NCBI RefSeq assembly: GCF_017163755.1
Contig: NZ_JAFIWC010000022.1
Coordinates: 38,478-102,477 of the forward strand
Direction: 5' to 3'
From: Xanthomonas sp.
GTDB taxonomy: Bacteria > Pseudomonadota > Gammaproteobacteria > Xanthomonadales > Xanthomonadaceae
DNA length: 64,000 nucleotides
The notes under the pieces are model-generated. The model did no database searches, was not told the DNA's origin, and saw only the letters and a list, made by a program, of their open reading frames with translations. A program made the translations under genes and the position numbers. Every line of letters begins with the position of its first letter. Position 1 is the stretch's first letter. Positions 29,421 to 37,410 of this stretch are shown piece by piece.

Positions 29421-30116
29421 ATGCGTCCCGCCCATTCCGAGATCCACCGCGCCGACCGCGCCGGCTGGCTGCGCGCCGCGGTGCTCGGCGCCAACGACGG
29501 CATCCTGTCGGTGGCCGGCCTGGTGGTGGGCGTGGCCAGCAGCGGCGCCGCCGCGCCGGCGGTGCTGTCGGCCGGCATCGCCGGGCTGGTCGCCGGCGCG
29601 ATGTCGATGGCCGCCGGCGAATACGTCTCGGTGCGCTCGCAGGTGGATACCGAGCAGGCCGACCTGGCGATCGAGCGCCGCGAACTGCGCGAGGATCCGC
29701 ACAGCGAACTGGACGAGCTTGCCGGCATCTACCGCCAGCGCGGGCTGGATGCGGCGCTGGCCCGCCAGGTCGCCGAGCAGCTGACCGCGCACGATGCGCT
29801 GGCCGCGCATGCGCGCGACGAGCTGGGCATCACCGACACCCTGCGCGCGCGTCCGTTGCAGGCGGCGCTGGCCTCGGCGGCCGCGTTCTGCTGCGGCGCG
29901 GCGCTGCCGATCCTGGCCGCGCTGCTGGCGCCGCCGGGCATGCAGGTGGCGGTGACCGGCGCGGCGACGCTCGCCGGACTGTCGCTGACCGGCGCGCTGG
30001 CCGCGCGCGCCGGCGGCGCGTCCGGCGTGCGCGGCGCCATCCGCGTGGTGTTCTGGGGCGCGGCGGCGATGCTCGCCACCGGTGCGGTCGGGCGCCTGTT
30101 CGGGATCCAGGTCTAA
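29421..30116 (+). CDS. VIT1/CCC1-family transporter
   Basis: 231 residues. The N-terminal half opens HRADRAGWLRAAVLGANDGILSVAGLVVGV, the typical first helix of VIT-family iron/manganese transporters, followed by AGAMSMAAGEYVSVRSQVDTE with the conserved Met and Glu residues. A cytoplasmic helical hairpin (about 75-140) and three further TM helices complete the fold. It should move Fe2+ or Mn2+ out of the cytosol. Monocistronic as far as I can see. Confidence 0.88.
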   Translation: MRPAHSEIHRADRAGWLRAAVLGANDGILSVAGLVVGVASSGAAAPAVLSAGIAGLVAGAMSMAAGEYVSVRSQVDTEQADLAIERRELREDPHSELDELAGIYRQRGLDAALARQVAEQLTAHDALAAHARDELGITDTLRARPLQAALASAAAFCCGAALPILAALLAPPGMQVAVTGAATLAGLSLTGALAARAGGASGVRGAIRVVFWGAAAMLATGAVGRLFGIQV

Positions 30117-30206
30117 CCGCGTCCGCCGCGCGCGATGCCCGGCGGATGCAACGCGGCCCGCACCGGGACGGACCGGCCCGCAGCCGCTGCTGTAGCATCG
30201 CCGGCC

Positions 30207-31049
30207 ATGCCTGCCGCTGCCGCCGCCGCTCCTGTCGACGCCCTGCTCGCGCAACTGGCGAGCCTGGCCGCCTGCGAACGCGCCGAAGGCTATGCCTGCG
30301 TGTCAGCGCGGCGCGAACACGGCGCGCGCTCGGTCGACATTCCGCGCCCGCAGCTGGCGATCCTGCTGCAGGGCCGCAAGCAGGTGCGCACCGCGACCCA
30401 GGCGCTGGCGTTCGTGCCCGGCGACCTGTTCCTGGTGACGCGGCGCTGCCGCATCGACGTGATCAACACGCCCGACCCGCACAGCGGCCTGTACCTGAGC
30501 GCGCTGATCCCGCTGTGCGAGGAGGCGCTGGGCGCGGCGCGCATGCTGTGGAACGAACCGCTGCCCGACGCCGGCGAGGCGCTGGCGCGGCTGCCGGCGG
30601 TCGAGTTCGGCGCCTGCCTGCTGCAATGGCGCCAGGCGCTGCAGCACGGGCACTACACCGAGGCGCGACTGGCGCTGGCGGCGCTGGTGGTGTCGTTCTG
30701 CCGCCGCGGCCATGGCGGCCTGCTGCTGCCGCCGGCGCCCGGCGTCGCCGCGCAGGTGCGCGAGCTGGTCGCCACGCAGCCGCAACGCGACTGGCGCTCG
30801 CGCGACATCGAGGACAGCCTCGGCGTGAGCGGCGCCACGCTGCGCCGCCACCTGGCCGGCGAGCGGACCTCGCTGCGCGAACTGATCGTCGACGCGCGGC
30901 TGGCGCATGCGATGGAACTGCTCTACACCACGCGCTGGCCGCTCAAGACCGTGGCCGCGCGCGCCGGCTACCGCTCCACGCGCAGCTTCAGCCAGCGCTT
31001 CCAGCAACGCTACGGGCTGGACCCGGCGAGCATCGGCAACCAGCGCTGA
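30207..31049 (+). CDS. AraC-family transcriptional regulator
   Basis: 280 residues from the ATG at 30207; an upstream ATG at 30135 would add a low-complexity leader. The N-terminal part (about 20-170) is an AraC_N-type cupin with QLAILLQGRKQV. The C-terminal part carries two helix-turn-helices: SRDIEDSLGVSGATLRRHL and LKTVAARAGYRSTRSFSQRFQQRYG. Its inducer is unknown. The MBL-fold gene 128 bases downstream on the same strand is a candidate target. Confidence 0.86.
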   Translation: MPAAAAAAPVDALLAQLASLAACERAEGYACVSARREHGARSVDIPRPQLAILLQGRKQVRTATQALAFVPGDLFLVTRRCRIDVINTPDPHSGLYLSALIPLCEEALGAARMLWNEPLPDAGEALARLPAVEFGACLLQWRQALQHGHYTEARLALAALVVSFCRRGHGGLLLPPAPGVAAQVRELVATQPQRDWRSRDIEDSLGVSGATLRRHLAGERTSLRELIVDARLAHAMELLYTTRWPLKTVAARAGYRSTRSFSQRFQQRYGLDPASIGNQR

Positions 31050-31176
31050 CCGCGGCGCCCGGCGCGCGGTGCTGCGGATGCCGAGCGGCGCGCGCAGCCG
31101 AATGAGCGAATCGCGCAGCGCGGGCCGTGCAACCTGCAGGTACCGCGGCGCTGCCGCTTCGCACCGGAAGATCCCG

Positions 31177-32163
31177 ATGACCGTTTCCCTGTTGCGCCCG
31201 CTGGCCTGGCTGGCCCTGGCCGCGTCCGTGTCGATCCCGCCCGCTGCGGGCGCGGCCGCGCCGGACGCGCCGGACGCGCAAGTCCCCGGCTACTATCGCC
31301 ACGTGGTCGGCACGCTGCGCGTCACCGCCCTGTTCGACGGCACCGTGCCGCTGTCGCGCCGCGAGCTGGGCAACGTCGATGCCGCCACCCTCGGGCGCCT
31401 GCTCGACCGCCGCTACGTCCCCGAAGACGACGACGGCCTGCAGACCGCGGTCAACGCCTACCTGATCCAGGACGGCATGCACCTGACCCTGGTCGATACC
31501 GGCACCGCCGCCTGCTTCGGCCCTGGCCTGGGCCAGGTGCTGGCGAACCTGCGCGCGGCCGGCTACACGCCGGCGCAGGTGGACGACGTGCTGCTGACCC
31601 ACGCCCATCCCGACCACATGTGCGGCCTGCTCGATGCGCAGGGACAGGCCGCCTACCCCAACGCCACGGTGTGGCTGAGCGCGGCCGATGCCGCGTACTG
31701 GCTGGATCCGGCCTCGCAGGCCACCGCGCCGCAGATGCTGAAGTTCGCCTTCCCGCTGGCGCGCGCGGCGGTCGCGCCGTACCAGGCGCAGGGCCGGCTG
31801 CGCCGCTTCGCGCCCGGCGCGGTCCTGCCCGGCGGCGCGGTGGCGCTGGATACGCATGGGCACACGCCCGGCCACGTGTCCTACCGCTTCGACGGCGGCG
31901 CCGGCAGCCGGCTGCTGGTGTGGGGCGACCTGGTGCACTACCACGCGGTGCAGTTCGCGCAACCGCAGGCTTCGTTCGAGTCCGACAGCGATCGCGACGC
32001 GGCGATCGACGCGCGCAAGAAGATGCTGGCGCAGTCCGCCGACGGTCGCTGGTGGGTGGCCGGCGCGCACCTGCCGTTCCCCGGCCTGGGCCATGTGCGC
32101 CGCGACGGCGCGGCCTTCGCCTGGGTGCCGGCCGAATTCGCGCCGCTGCCGCCGGCGCGGTGA
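31177..32163 (+). CDS. Exported MBL-fold metallohydrolase
   Basis: 328 residues with a signal peptide (about 1-24). The core metallo-beta-lactamase motif is LLTHAHPDHMCGLL (HxHxDH), preceded by TLVDTGTAACFG; the later metal ligands are in THGHTPGHVSY and LLVWGDLVHY. Proteins with this layout include lactonases, sulfatases and hydrolases of small molecules; AHL-lactonase-like activity is possible but not shown. Located in the periplasm by its leader. Confidence 0.85.
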   Translation: MTVSLLRPLAWLALAASVSIPPAAGAAAPDAPDAQVPGYYRHVVGTLRVTALFDGTVPLSRRELGNVDAATLGRLLDRRYVPEDDDGLQTAVNAYLIQDGMHLTLVDTGTAACFGPGLGQVLANLRAAGYTPAQVDDVLLTHAHPDHMCGLLDAQGQAAYPNATVWLSAADAAYWLDPASQATAPQMLKFAFPLARAAVAPYQAQGRLRRFAPGAVLPGGAVALDTHGHTPGHVSYRFDGGAGSRLLVWGDLVHYHAVQFAQPQASFESDSDRDAAIDARKKMLAQSADGRWWVAGAHLPFPGLGHVRRDGAAFAWVPAEFAPLPPAR

Positions 32164-32335
32164 GCGCGGCGGCGATCGGCTCAGGTCGGAAACAAGGAAT
32201 TTCTGCCGGCTCCCTACGTGCCGGCGCCGCCGTGCGCCCCGCTCCACGGCGGGACGCTTGCCCGGCACGGGCGATCGGCCGCCCGCGCCTGGCCCGACGC
32301 GGGCGCGGTTCGCATGCTGGCCGACGGGTCGCCGG

Positions 32336-32581
32336 CTAGGGCGCGCCGGAACGCGGAGATCTTTTTGCAACCGAAGTGAGCCGTCCCAGGCCGTACCCAA
32401 GGCTGCCGACGAGCACCAGTGCGCCGCCTGCGATCCGCGCCAATTCCTGTGCCTGGTGATCCGGAACAAAGAACGCGGTGACGGCGATGAGCAGCAGTCC
32501 GGCAAGAACCGCCGCCTTTCCTATCCGCATCGATCCGGCTGCGATCTTGCCGGTTCTTCTGTCGTCGATGCCGGTCGTCAT
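32336..32581 (-). CDS. Small two-helix membrane protein
   Basis: 81 residues. A strong GGAGG lies 6 bases before the ATG at 32581, which supports a real gene. Two hydrophobic segments (about 22-38 and 48-65: AAVLAGLLLIAVTAFFV; IAGGALVLVGSLGYGLG) flank a short loop with HQAQELAR. No family recognised. Neighbours are the convergent MBL-fold gene and an empty stretch. Confidence 0.65.
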   Translation of the reverse strand: MTTGIDDRRTGKIAAGSMRIGKAAVLAGLLLIAVTAFFVPDHQAQELARIAGGALVLVGSLGYGLGRLTSVAKRSPRSGAP

Positions 32582-32932
32582 GGGTTCCTCCGTAGCGGGC
32601 CGAGTCGAGCTGGAGTCGCGACGCGGGCCGGGCTTCAGCGATGGAACGGTCTGCGGCCGTCGCCACACGGGCGCGCGGTCCGCACTGAACGCTGCCCGCG
32701 TCGGTCACGGGATCGTGAGCTGGCCCCCAACGGCGAGCTGGCGCCACAGCCGCCGGGGCGAACCATCTTCGCATGGCCCATCACGTGCCTGCGAACCGCA
32801 TAGCTTGCGGCGGCAGCATGGAAGCTGTCCGCCTGCGTCTGCGGGACGCCATGCGGCAGGGCGGCATAATCCGCCTGGCAATGGCGCCGGCGATGTTCCG
32901 GCGGTTCCAGAACGGCGCCGTCGGATGAAGGC
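32582..32932. other. Intergenic region, no gene recognised
   Basis: About 350 bases between the divergent-facing ends of the small membrane protein gene (its upstream side) and engB (its downstream side). It should hold the small gene's promoter. Frames present lack ribosome sites and natural composition. Confidence 0.5.
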
Positions 32933-33550
32933 CTATTCGGCCGCCGCCGTCTCCAGCCCCAGCCAGCCGCCGACGATGGCGCGGGCCTCGTCCACGCCCT
33001 GGCGGGTCTCGCCGGAGAAGGTCTGCACGCTGACCGTGTCGCCGAACGCGCTGCCCAGTTCCTTGCGCACCTGCTGCAGCGCCTGCGCCTGCTGGCCGCG
33101 GCCGAGCTTGTCGGCCTTGGTCAGCAGCGCGTGCGCCGGCAGCCCGCGCTGCACCGCGTAGCCGAGCATCTGCCGGTCGTAGTCCTTCAGCGGATGGCGG
33201 ATGTCCATCACCACCACCAGCCCGCGCAGCGCCTGCCGGGTGCGGAAATACTGGTCGATGAACGACTGCCAGTGCGCCTGCAGCTCCAGCGGCACCTTGG
33301 CGTAGCCGTAGCCGGGCAGGTCGACCAAGTAGCGCTCCGGCTGGACCTGGAAGAACACCAGCTGCTGGGTGCGGCCGGGCGTCTTGGACACCCGCGCCAG
33401 CGCGTTCTGGCGGGTCAGCGCGTTCAGCGCGCTGGACTTGCCGGCGTTGGAGCGGCCGGCGAAGGCGACTTCCCAGCCCCCATCCTCCGGCAGCTGCCGG
33501 TGGTTGTGGGCGGAAAGCAGGTATTGGGCACGTTCTAGGAGTAGCGACAT
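32933..33550 (-). CDS. engB: Ribosome biogenesis GTP-binding protein YsxC/EngB
   Basis: 205-residue GTPase involved in 50S assembly. G1 is GRSNAGKS (32-39), G3 is DLPGYGYA (77-84) and G4 is TKAD (144-147). The start at 33550 (MSLLLERAQYLL) matches family length; the upstream extension to 33646 is low-complexity. It is divergent from the cytochrome c4 gene, an arrangement I recall as conserved in xanthomonads and pseudomonads. Confidence 0.95.
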   Translation of the reverse strand: MSLLLERAQYLLSAHNHRQLPEDGGWEVAFAGRSNAGKSSALNALTRQNALARVSKTPGRTQQLVFFQVQPERYLVDLPGYGYAKVPLELQAHWQSFIDQYFRTRQALRGLVVVMDIRHPLKDYDRQMLGYAVQRGLPAHALLTKADKLGRGQQAQALQQVRKELGSAFGDTVSVQTFSGETRQGVDEARAIVGGWLGLETAAAE

Positions 33551-33721
33551 GGCGCTAGGATCGCACGTTCGGCGCCGATGCCGTCCGCCGGCCCCGCATT
33601 CGCCGGGTCCGCGGCGGCGGCCGGACCGGCGTTCGTTGACCGGCATGGCGTCGCGAAGGGATAATCGCGCGACATGCGGTTGCCGGCCCGGCTCCCGCTG
33701 GGGTCACACGGAGCTTCAGCA

Positions 33722-34525
33722 ATGCGCCACGCTCGCGTTCTTGCCTTTGCCGGTCTAGCCGTTTCCGTCGCCGCCGCGGTCGCGTTCGCGCAGACCGCGG
33801 TGGTCCCGATTCCCGACAACGCCCCGGTGCGCACCGCGCCGCTGGAAGGCGACGTCAGCAAGGCCGCCTGGGGCGACGCCAAGGCCGGCCAGGCCAAGGC
33901 CGCCGCCTGCGCCGCCTGCCACGGCCCCGACGGCAACCCGGCGCTGGCGATGTACCCGCGCATCGCCGGCCAGAGCGAACGCTACAGCGCCCGGCAGATG
34001 GCGCTGATCGCCCATGGCGAGCGCACCACCGGCGCGGTCGCGGCGATGGTGCCGTTCGTGCAGCCGCTGACCGCCCAGGACATGCGCGACATCGGCGCGT
34101 ACTTCGCCACGCAGAAGGCCGCCGCCGGCATCGCCGACGACACCGTGGTCAGCGAAGGCCCCTACGCGGGCATGAAGTTCTACGAGATCGGGCAGAAGCT
34201 GTACCGCGGCGGCGACGCCGCGCGCGGCATCCCGGCGTGCATGGCCTGCCACGGGCCCACCGGCGCCGGCAATCCCGGCCCGGCGTATCCGCACCTTGGC
34301 GGGCAGCATGCCGACTACGTGGCGCGGCGCCTGCAGGAATACCAGGCCGGCACCACCCAGGAACGCGACCCGGCCCTGTTCAAGATCATGTCGCAGGTGG
34401 CGCAGCCGCTGACCGACCAGGAGATCAAGGCGCTGGCCAGCTACCTGCAGGGCCTGCACGACCGCGCCGACGATGCCGCCGCGGCGCAGGCGGCCGCCCC
34501 TGCCGCCACGCCCGCGCGCTCCTAG
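33722..34525 (+). CDS. Dihaem cytochrome c4
   Basis: 267 residues, two similar monohaem domains. Signal peptide about 1-23; haem-attachment sites CAACH (63-67) and CMACH (173-177). Each domain ends with the characteristic AYFATQK / SYLQGLH helix. Cytochrome c4 donates electrons to terminal oxidases in the periplasm. ATG at 33722 is preferred to one 48 bases upstream because the leader begins there. A terminator follows the stop; disulfide-forming DsbA proteins are encoded next. Confidence 0.93.
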   Translation: MRHARVLAFAGLAVSVAAAVAFAQTAVVPIPDNAPVRTAPLEGDVSKAAWGDAKAGQAKAAACAACHGPDGNPALAMYPRIAGQSERYSARQMALIAHGERTTGAVAAMVPFVQPLTAQDMRDIGAYFATQKAAAGIADDTVVSEGPYAGMKFYEIGQKLYRGGDAARGIPACMACHGPTGAGNPGPAYPHLGGQHADYVARRLQEYQAGTTQERDPALFKIMSQVAQPLTDQEIKALASYLQGLHDRADDAAAAQAAAPAATPARS

Positions 34526-34564
34526 CCGCGCCGCCGGGCGCGGCGGCGCCGACCCGTTGCCCCC

Positions 34565-34594
34565 ACGCCGGTCGCTCGACCGGCGTTCGTTTTT
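34565..34594 (+). terminator. Rho-independent terminator between cytochrome c4 and dsbA
   Basis: ACGCCGGTC (34565-34573), 4-base loop GCTC, GACCGGCGT (34578-34586), then TCGTTTTT. A perfect 9-bp stem with T-run. Confidence 0.85.
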
Positions 34595-34609
34595 CACCAC
34601 GGAGACCGC

Positions 34610-35254
34610 ATGAACCTTCTGCCCCGCCTGCTGCTGTGCTTGCTCGCCCTGCTGCCGCCGATCGCCCTGGCGCAGTCCAGGCCCGCCGCCGTGGTCGAAG
34701 GCGAGGACTACGTGCTGATCGCCAACCCGCAGCCGTTCGCGCCGCTGGCCGGCAAGATCGAGGTGGCCGAGGTGTTCGGCTACACCTGCCCGCACTGCGC
34801 GCACTTCGAGCCGCTGCTGGAGGCGTGGGCCGCCAAGCAGCGCAAGGACGTGCGCCTGACCCTGGTGCCGGGCGCGTTCGGCGGCATCTGGGACAACTTC
34901 GCCAGCGCGTTCTTCGCCGCGCAGCAGCTGGGCGTGCAGTCGCGCAGCCACCGCGCGCTGTTCGAGGCCATCCACGACACGCGCAGCGTGCCGGTACAGA
35001 ACGTGTCGCCGGAAGAGCTGGCCGCGTTCTACAAGGCCTACGGGGTGGAGCCGCAGCGCTTCGTGCAGGCGTTCAACAGCCCGCAGGTGGCCGCCCAGGT
35101 CAAGGCCGCGCGCGAGTTCGCGATGCGCACCGAAGTCACCGGCACGCCGTCGCTGGTGGTCAACGGCAAGTACCTGGTCAAGGGCAAGGGATTCGAAGAC
35201 ATGCTGCGCATCGCCGATGCGCTGGTCGCGCGCGAGCGCGCCGCCGCCAGGTAG
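34610..35254 (+). CDS. dsbA: Thiol:disulfide interchange protein DsbA (first copy)
   Basis: 214-residue periplasmic thioredoxin-fold oxidase. Signal peptide about 1-21 (LLALLPPIALA); active site CPHC at 60-63 in VFGYTCPHCAHFEP; cis-Pro loop GTPSLVVNGKYLV. CPHC is the standard DsbA redox motif. It is paired in tandem with a second, lipid-anchored DsbA (35365-36192). Confidence 0.92.
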   Translation: MNLLPRLLLCLLALLPPIALAQSRPAAVVEGEDYVLIANPQPFAPLAGKIEVAEVFGYTCPHCAHFEPLLEAWAAKQRKDVRLTLVPGAFGGIWDNFASAFFAAQQLGVQSRSHRALFEAIHDTRSVPVQNVSPEELAAFYKAYGVEPQRFVQAFNSPQVAAQVKAAREFAMRTEVTGTPSLVVNGKYLVKGKGFEDMLRIADALVARERAAAR

Positions 35255-35364
35255 GCGCGTCGCGCGACGGCGCTTCATCCGCGCCGTGGCATGATGATGG
35301 GGTTGCCTGCCGCGTCCTTGGGCGCGGTGGGCCGTCTTCCCCTTTTCATGCTGGAGATGCATCG

Positions 35365-36192
35365 ATGAAGACCCGCTTTGCCCTGACGCTGCTGGCCCTG
35401 TTGCCGATCCTGGTGGCGTGCAAGGCCCAGGACGGCTCCGCCGATACCGCCGCGCCCGCGACCCCCGCGGCCCCCGCCACCGCGCAGGACGCGCCGGCCG
35501 CCGATGCCGCCGCGCCGGCGCCGCAGCCTGCAGCGCCGCCGGCCGACGCCGCGACGCCCCCCGCCGACGCCGACAGCGCCGCCGCGCCGGTCGCGCCGCG
35601 CTCGCCCAACGGCCCCGAGCCGGTCGCCGGCACCGACTATGTCGACATCCCCGGCGGCCAGCCGTTCCAGCCGACCAACGGCAAGATCGAAGTGACCGAG
35701 GTGTTCGGCTACGTCTGCCCGGCCTGCGCGCGCTTCCAGCCGCAGGTGAGCTCGTGGAAGGCCGGCCTGCCGTCGGACGTGCGCTTCGTCTACGTGCCGG
35801 CGATGTTCGGCGGCACCTGGGACGACTACGCGCGCGCCTTCTACGCGGCCGAGGCGCTGGGCGTGCAGGAGAAGACCCACGACGCGCTGTACAAGGCGAT
35901 CCACCTCGACCAGACCCTGAAGGGCGAGCGCGGCCGCGACTCGGTGCAGGACATCGCCGGCTTCTATGCCAAGCACGGCGTGGACGCCAAGCAGTTCGCC
36001 GACACCATGAGCAGCTTCGCCGTCGCCACCAAGACCAACCGCGCCAAGCAGTTCGCCACGCGCAGCGGCATCCAGGGCACGCCGTCGCTGATCGTCAACG
36101 GCAAGTACCTGGTCAAGGGCACCAGCTACGACGACATGCTGCGCATCGCCGACCACCTGATCGCGCGCGAGCGCGCCGCGCTGGCGAAGTAA
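35365..36192 (+). CDS. Lipid-anchored DsbA-like oxidoreductase with long Ala/Pro linker (second copy)
   Basis: 275 residues. The leader ends at lipobox LVAC (Cys19), predicting a lipoprotein. Residues 20-80 form an Ala/Pro/Asp-rich linker, then a DsbA domain with CPAC at 118-121 (VFGYVCPACARFQP) and GTPSLIVNGKYLV. The domain is closely similar to the upstream DsbA, so this is a duplication that gained a tether and a different CxxC dipeptide. Pro-Ala in place of Pro-His should lower oxidising power. Confidence 0.9.
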   Translation: MKTRFALTLLALLPILVACKAQDGSADTAAPATPAAPATAQDAPAADAAAPAPQPAAPPADAATPPADADSAAAPVAPRSPNGPEPVAGTDYVDIPGGQPFQPTNGKIEVTEVFGYVCPACARFQPQVSSWKAGLPSDVRFVYVPAMFGGTWDDYARAFYAAEALGVQEKTHDALYKAIHLDQTLKGERGRDSVQDIAGFYAKHGVDAKQFADTMSSFAVATKTNRAKQFATRSGIQGTPSLIVNGKYLVKGTSYDDMLRIADHLIARERAALAK

Positions 36193-36229
36193 CCCCCCCG
36201 ACGACCATCGCCGCAGGCCGCCCCACGCC

Positions 36230-36997
36230 GTGACCGATCCAAGCACCCGCACGTTGCGCGTACTCACCGCCAACATCCAGGCCGGCTCCAGCACCCGCCG
36301 CTACAGCGACTACGTGACCCGCAGCTGGTCGCATGCGCTGCCGGCCGGGCGCAAGCGCAACAGCCTGGACGCGATCGCGCAGCTGGCCAGCGACCACGAC
36401 ATCGTCGGCCTGCAGGAAAGCGACCCCGGCAGCCTGCGCTCGGGCTTCACCAACCAGACCCACTATCTGGCCGAGCGCGCCGGCTTCAGCTATTGGAGCC
36501 ATCAGCCGAACCGGCGCATGGGCGGCGTGGCGTCCAGCGCCAACGGCCTGCTCAGCCGGCTGGAGCCGGTCGAGGTGCAGGACCACGCCCTGCCCGGCCG
36601 GCTCGGCGGGCGCGGCGTGCTGCTGGCCAAGTTCGGCGACGGCGCCGAAGGCCTGGCCGTCGCGGTGGCGCACCTGTCGCTGGGCGCCACCTCGCGCCTG
36701 GCGCAGCTGGCCTTCATCGCCGAACTGTTGTCCGACCATCCCAATGCGGTGCTGATGGGCGACTTCAACTGCGTGGCCGACCGCCCGGAAATGCAGGCGC
36801 TGTACAAGCGCACCCGGCTGCAGCCGCCCGGCTGCGTGGTACCCACCTTCCCCAGCTGGGCGCCGCAGCGCGCGATCGACCACATCCTGGTCAGCGACGG
36901 CCTGCGCTGCGCGGAACAGCGCGCGGTGCCGGCTGCCTTTTCCGACCACCTGGCGCTGGCGATGCAGATCGAAGTGCCGCAGTCGATGCTGCGCTAG
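36230..36997 (+). CDS. Endonuclease/exonuclease/phosphatase-family protein
   Basis: 255 residues, GTG start at 36230. The fold's motifs are visible: LRVLTANIQAG, DIVGLQESD (metal-binding Glu), VAVAHLSLG, VLMGDFNC (Asp/Asn), AIDHILVSDGL and SDHLALAMQIEV (catalytic His). This superfamily includes DNases, sphingomyelinases and phosphatases; there is no signal peptide, so it is probably cytoplasmic. A REP region follows. Confidence 0.88.
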   Translation: MTDPSTRTLRVLTANIQAGSSTRRYSDYVTRSWSHALPAGRKRNSLDAIAQLASDHDIVGLQESDPGSLRSGFTNQTHYLAERAGFSYWSHQPNRRMGGVASSANGLLSRLEPVEVQDHALPGRLGGRGVLLAKFGDGAEGLAVAVAHLSLGATSRLAQLAFIAELLSDHPNAVLMGDFNCVADRPEMQALYKRTRLQPPGCVVPTFPSWAPQRAIDHILVSDGLRCAEQRAVPAAFSDHLALAMQIEVPQSMLR

Positions 36998-37061
36998 CGG
37001 CGTTGCTGCGGAGCGGCTCCGGGTGCCGGTATCGATCGCGATGGGCATCTCGGTAGAGCCC

Positions 37062-37085
37062 GTCGCGGCTGAAGCCGCTCCTACA
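37062..37085. repeat. REP-like half element
   Basis: GTCGCGGCTGAAGCCGCTCC plus TACA: the right arm of the palindrome family best seen at 37217-37283, here as a single variant arm. The surrounding 36998-37410 gap (412 bases) contains only repeat copies and no gene I can support. Confidence 0.75.
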
Positions 37086-37216
37086 AAACGACCACAATCG
37101 CCTGAGCCGCCGCGCAGCACCACGCGCTGCGTCCGGATTTCGTCGAACAGCGCGGTCAGGCCGTCGCGGTCGGCGAGGGCGGCGGCCGTCAGCGCTCTTG
37201 CCAGCTTTCGATGAAT

Positions 37217-37283
37217 TGTGGGAGCGACTTCAGTCGCGACAGGCCTTGCGGTAAAGCCCGTCGCGACTGAAGTCGCTCCCACA
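37217..37283. repeat. REP-like palindrome, perfect copy
   Basis: Two exact 24-base inverted arms (left TGTGGGAGCGACTTCAGTCG+CGAC at 37217-37240; right at 37260-37283) enclose a 19-base spacer. Sequence and size match the intergenic palindromes common in xanthomonads. Lies between convergent genes. Confidence 0.9.
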
Positions 37284-37410
37284 GGGCGGGGCATGCGGTT
37301 TACCGTCAGACGCATGCCGGGAGGGACTGCGGTCGCGAGGGCATCGTGCCCCGGCAAGCGCAGTCGCTCCCCATGCCTGGTCGTCTTCCTTCACAGGAAG
37401 CCGGAACCCG

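Noticed and set aside
37217..37283. Possible CRISPR repeat
   Set aside because: Only one palindromic pair with no regular spacers; fits a REP-type element.
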